Source: Burkholderiales bacterium (GTDB taxonomy: Bacteria > Pseudomonadota > Gammaproteobacteria > Burkholderiales > Burkholderiaceae_E). From it: 54,732 bases of DNA. Where the stretch lies: the NCBI GenBank assembly GCA_026399875.1, contig JAPLQF010000024.1, positions 1 to 54,732 on the forward strand. The letters run 5' to 3'. The translations under genes and the position numbers were made by a program. This document shows, in pieces, positions 53,472-54,732 of the stretch. The first letter of the stretch is position 1. Each line of letters opens with the position of its first letter. Below the pieces are notes generated by a model. That model was given only the letters and a program-made list of their open reading frames with translations, did not search any database and had not been told where the DNA came from.

Positions 53472-54611
53472 CTACTGCGCCTGCTTCGGCACGCCCTGCA
53501 GCCAGGTCCTGAAGTCTTCCTTCCACCATTTCGCCTGCGCGGTGGTGCCATGCCCGGCGGTTTGCGCACTACCTGGAACGACCAGCAGCCTGGCATGTGA
53601 AATGCGCGCCATCTCGCTTTCCATCACGCCCAACTGAGGTGGATTTCGCTCGTCGTCGGCCGAATTGATCGCCATCACATAAGCCTGGATTCGTTGCAGA
53701 CCGGGTGAGGGGTCATAGTCCCGAGACGCATCCCACTGATAGACATGGTCGTTGGCATCACCGGTGAAGCTTGCCTTCAACCGTGCGTCCAGCAGCGCAT
53801 CAGCCTTGGCACGTGTGGGTGCCGCGGCATAGAGCGCCTGATCGCCACCGTTCGTGGCAACACCATACATCACCGAAGCGAACTGCAGGCTGGCAGGCTG
53901 CGCGGTGTAGTCACCACCCCGATAAGCCGGATCGTTGCGAACCGAGTCGATGATGAGTCGGCGCGTCATCCAGTTGCGACCCGACATCGCCACCGGCATC
54001 GAGGCCATCGGCACCACCGCATCCATGGCCTTGGGATAGCGGCTGGCCCAGATCCAGGCCTGCATGCCGCCCATCGAATTGCCGAGCACCAGACGCAGAT
54101 GCCTGATGCCCAAGCCTTCGGTCATCAGTCGGTATTGCGCATCGACCATATCCTCATAGTTATAGCGCGGGAATCTTGCCCGCAGGCCATCCGAGGGCTT
54201 GCTTGAATCGCCGGTGCCAATCGAGTCGGGCAGGATGATGAAGTAGCGGGCCGCATCCAGCGGCTGACCCGGGCCGAACATCTGGTCGGCAAATGCGGCG
54301 CTCAGAAAATTGCTGCCGTTGCCGGTCGTGCCATGCAACAGCATCACGGCTTCGCCTGCAGGATTGCCCAAGGTGCGGTAGGCGATCGTCAACGCAGGCA
54401 GGGTCTCGCCGGTATGAAACCTGAAGTCACGCGCGACCCAGGTCGCGGCTTTCACCATCCGGCGTGCGGCAGGTGCCTGCGCCGCAGGGGGCGTCGCAGC
54501 TTGCGACGCCTTGGGCTGAGGCATCACAGGCGTCTGGGCACAGGCCGCCAATACCGCTGCGGCCACGGCGGCCAGGATCGACAGTCGTGACAAGGCAAGC
54601 AGGGATCGCAT
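53472..54611 (-). CDS. Exported lipoprotein of the homoserine O-acetyltransferase (MetX) fold
   Basis: A 379-residue alpha/beta hydrolase. The ATG at 54611 (GGAG 7 bases upstream) gives a signal peptide with lipobox LAAC (Cys24), then an Ala/Pro-rich linker. The fold resembles MetX: AYRTLGNPAGEAVMLLHGTTG, the nucleophile elbow LVLGNSMGGMQAW (Ser near residue 178), catalytic Asp in MAINSADDERNPPQ and His in TAGHGTTAQAKWW. Since the protein is exported and lipidated, a methionine-biosynthetic acyltransferase role is unlikely; an esterase or acyl-hydrolase in the envelope is more plausible. The open frame extends to 54710, but that extension lacks a signal. The 120 bases upstream, to the window edge, show no gene I can support. 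Confidence 0.85.
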   Translation of the reverse strand: MRSLLALSRLSILAAVAAAVLAACAQTPVMPQPKASQAATPPAAQAPAARRMVKAATWVARDFRFHTGETLPALTIAYRTLGNPAGEAVMLLHGTTGNGSNFLSAAFADQMFGPGQPLDAARYFIILPDSIGTGDSSKPSDGLRARFPRYNYEDMVDAQYRLMTEGLGIRHLRLVLGNSMGGMQAWIWASRYPKAMDAVVPMASMPVAMSGRNWMTRRLIIDSVRNDPAYRGGDYTAQPASLQFASVMYGVATNGGDQALYAAAPTRAKADALLDARLKASFTGDANDHVYQWDASRDYDPSPGLQRIQAYVMAINSADDERNPPQLGVMESEMARISHARLLVVPGSAQTAGHGTTAQAKWWKEDFRTWLQGVPKQAQ

Positions 54612-54732
54612 GAAGGGTCTCCGAAAGCATGTTGGCCAAAGCGGGGCCGTCTGCCCGCCAGCGTATTTGATACTGCATGAAGCGGTGCCTCGCGAGCAGG
54701 CGCGTTTCAAGGATGCTCGATTCGGCTTGCAC

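Overview
The window is a GC-rich chromosomal segment of a Gram-negative proteobacterium. The lipid A, BAM and ZipA genes show an outer membrane and proteobacterial division. Gene order (smc-zipA-ligA; dapD-pilU-arsC-like-dapE-prmB; ppsA divergent from ppsR; tRNA-Asp before ppiD) and protein style suggest a betaproteobacterium, probably Burkholderiales. That placement is my inference from gene content; no database was searched. Nearly all of the window is tightly packed core genome. I see no insertion sequence, prophage, integron, CRISPR array or toxin-antitoxin locus.

Layout. 1-4.1 kb: the 3' end of smpB, a stomatin-like/NfeD membrane pair, an orphan branched-chain amino acid type periplasmic binding protein, and a lipoprotein that joins META and MliC-like domains. 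4.1-7.5 kb: PEP synthase (ppsA) and its regulatory kinase/phosphotransferase (ppsR), divergent. 7.5-22.75 kb, all minus strand: the envelope and translation cluster, transcribed rpsB-tsf-pyrH-frr-uppS-cdsA-dxr-rseP-bamA-skp-lpxD-fabZ-lpxA-lpxB-rnhB-SpoU methyltransferase. 23-26.5 kb: map and glnD on the plus strand. 26.6-35.8 kb, minus strand: smc-zipA-ligA-galU-methylthioinosine phosphorylase-def. 35.9-43 kb, plus strand: queF, dapD, then a coupled run pilU, ArsC/Spx-like, dapE, prmB, yheS-type ABC-F. 43-51.3 kb is more accessory: two GST-family proteins, a secreted TAP-like hydrolase with membrane helices, a 3-hydroxyacyl-CoA dehydrogenase next to an aminoglycoside-phosphotransferase-fold kinase, a DUF1178 protein, and the tRNA 2-selenouridine synthase. 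51.3-54.7 kb: ppiD, tRNA-Asp with a strong terminator, and an exported MetX-fold lipoprotein.

How the genes work together. The long minus-strand cluster couples ribosome biogenesis and recycling (S2, EF-Ts, RRF), UMP kinase, isoprenoid carrier synthesis (Dxr, UppS), phospholipid and lipid A synthesis (CdsA, LpxD, FabZ, LpxA, LpxB) and outer-membrane protein assembly (BamA, Skp, RseP). Many junctions overlap as ATGA or TGATG, which suggests translational coupling. The dap genes serve lysine/diaminopimelate synthesis. The smc block covers chromosome organisation, division and DNA ligation.

I did not find a clearly undescribed system. The best leads are: a kinase/3-hydroxyacyl-CoA dehydrogenase pair that may process 4-hydroxyacyl-CoAs; a 66-bp AT-rich island inside ppsA; three 15-bp tandem repeats in the tsf-pyrH spacer; the META-MliC lipoprotein; and a terminator placed just ahead of ppiD. 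Several proteins start at GTG (lpxB, lpxD, smc, yheS), and many starts given here are shorter than the longest open frame, for the reasons stated in each entry.
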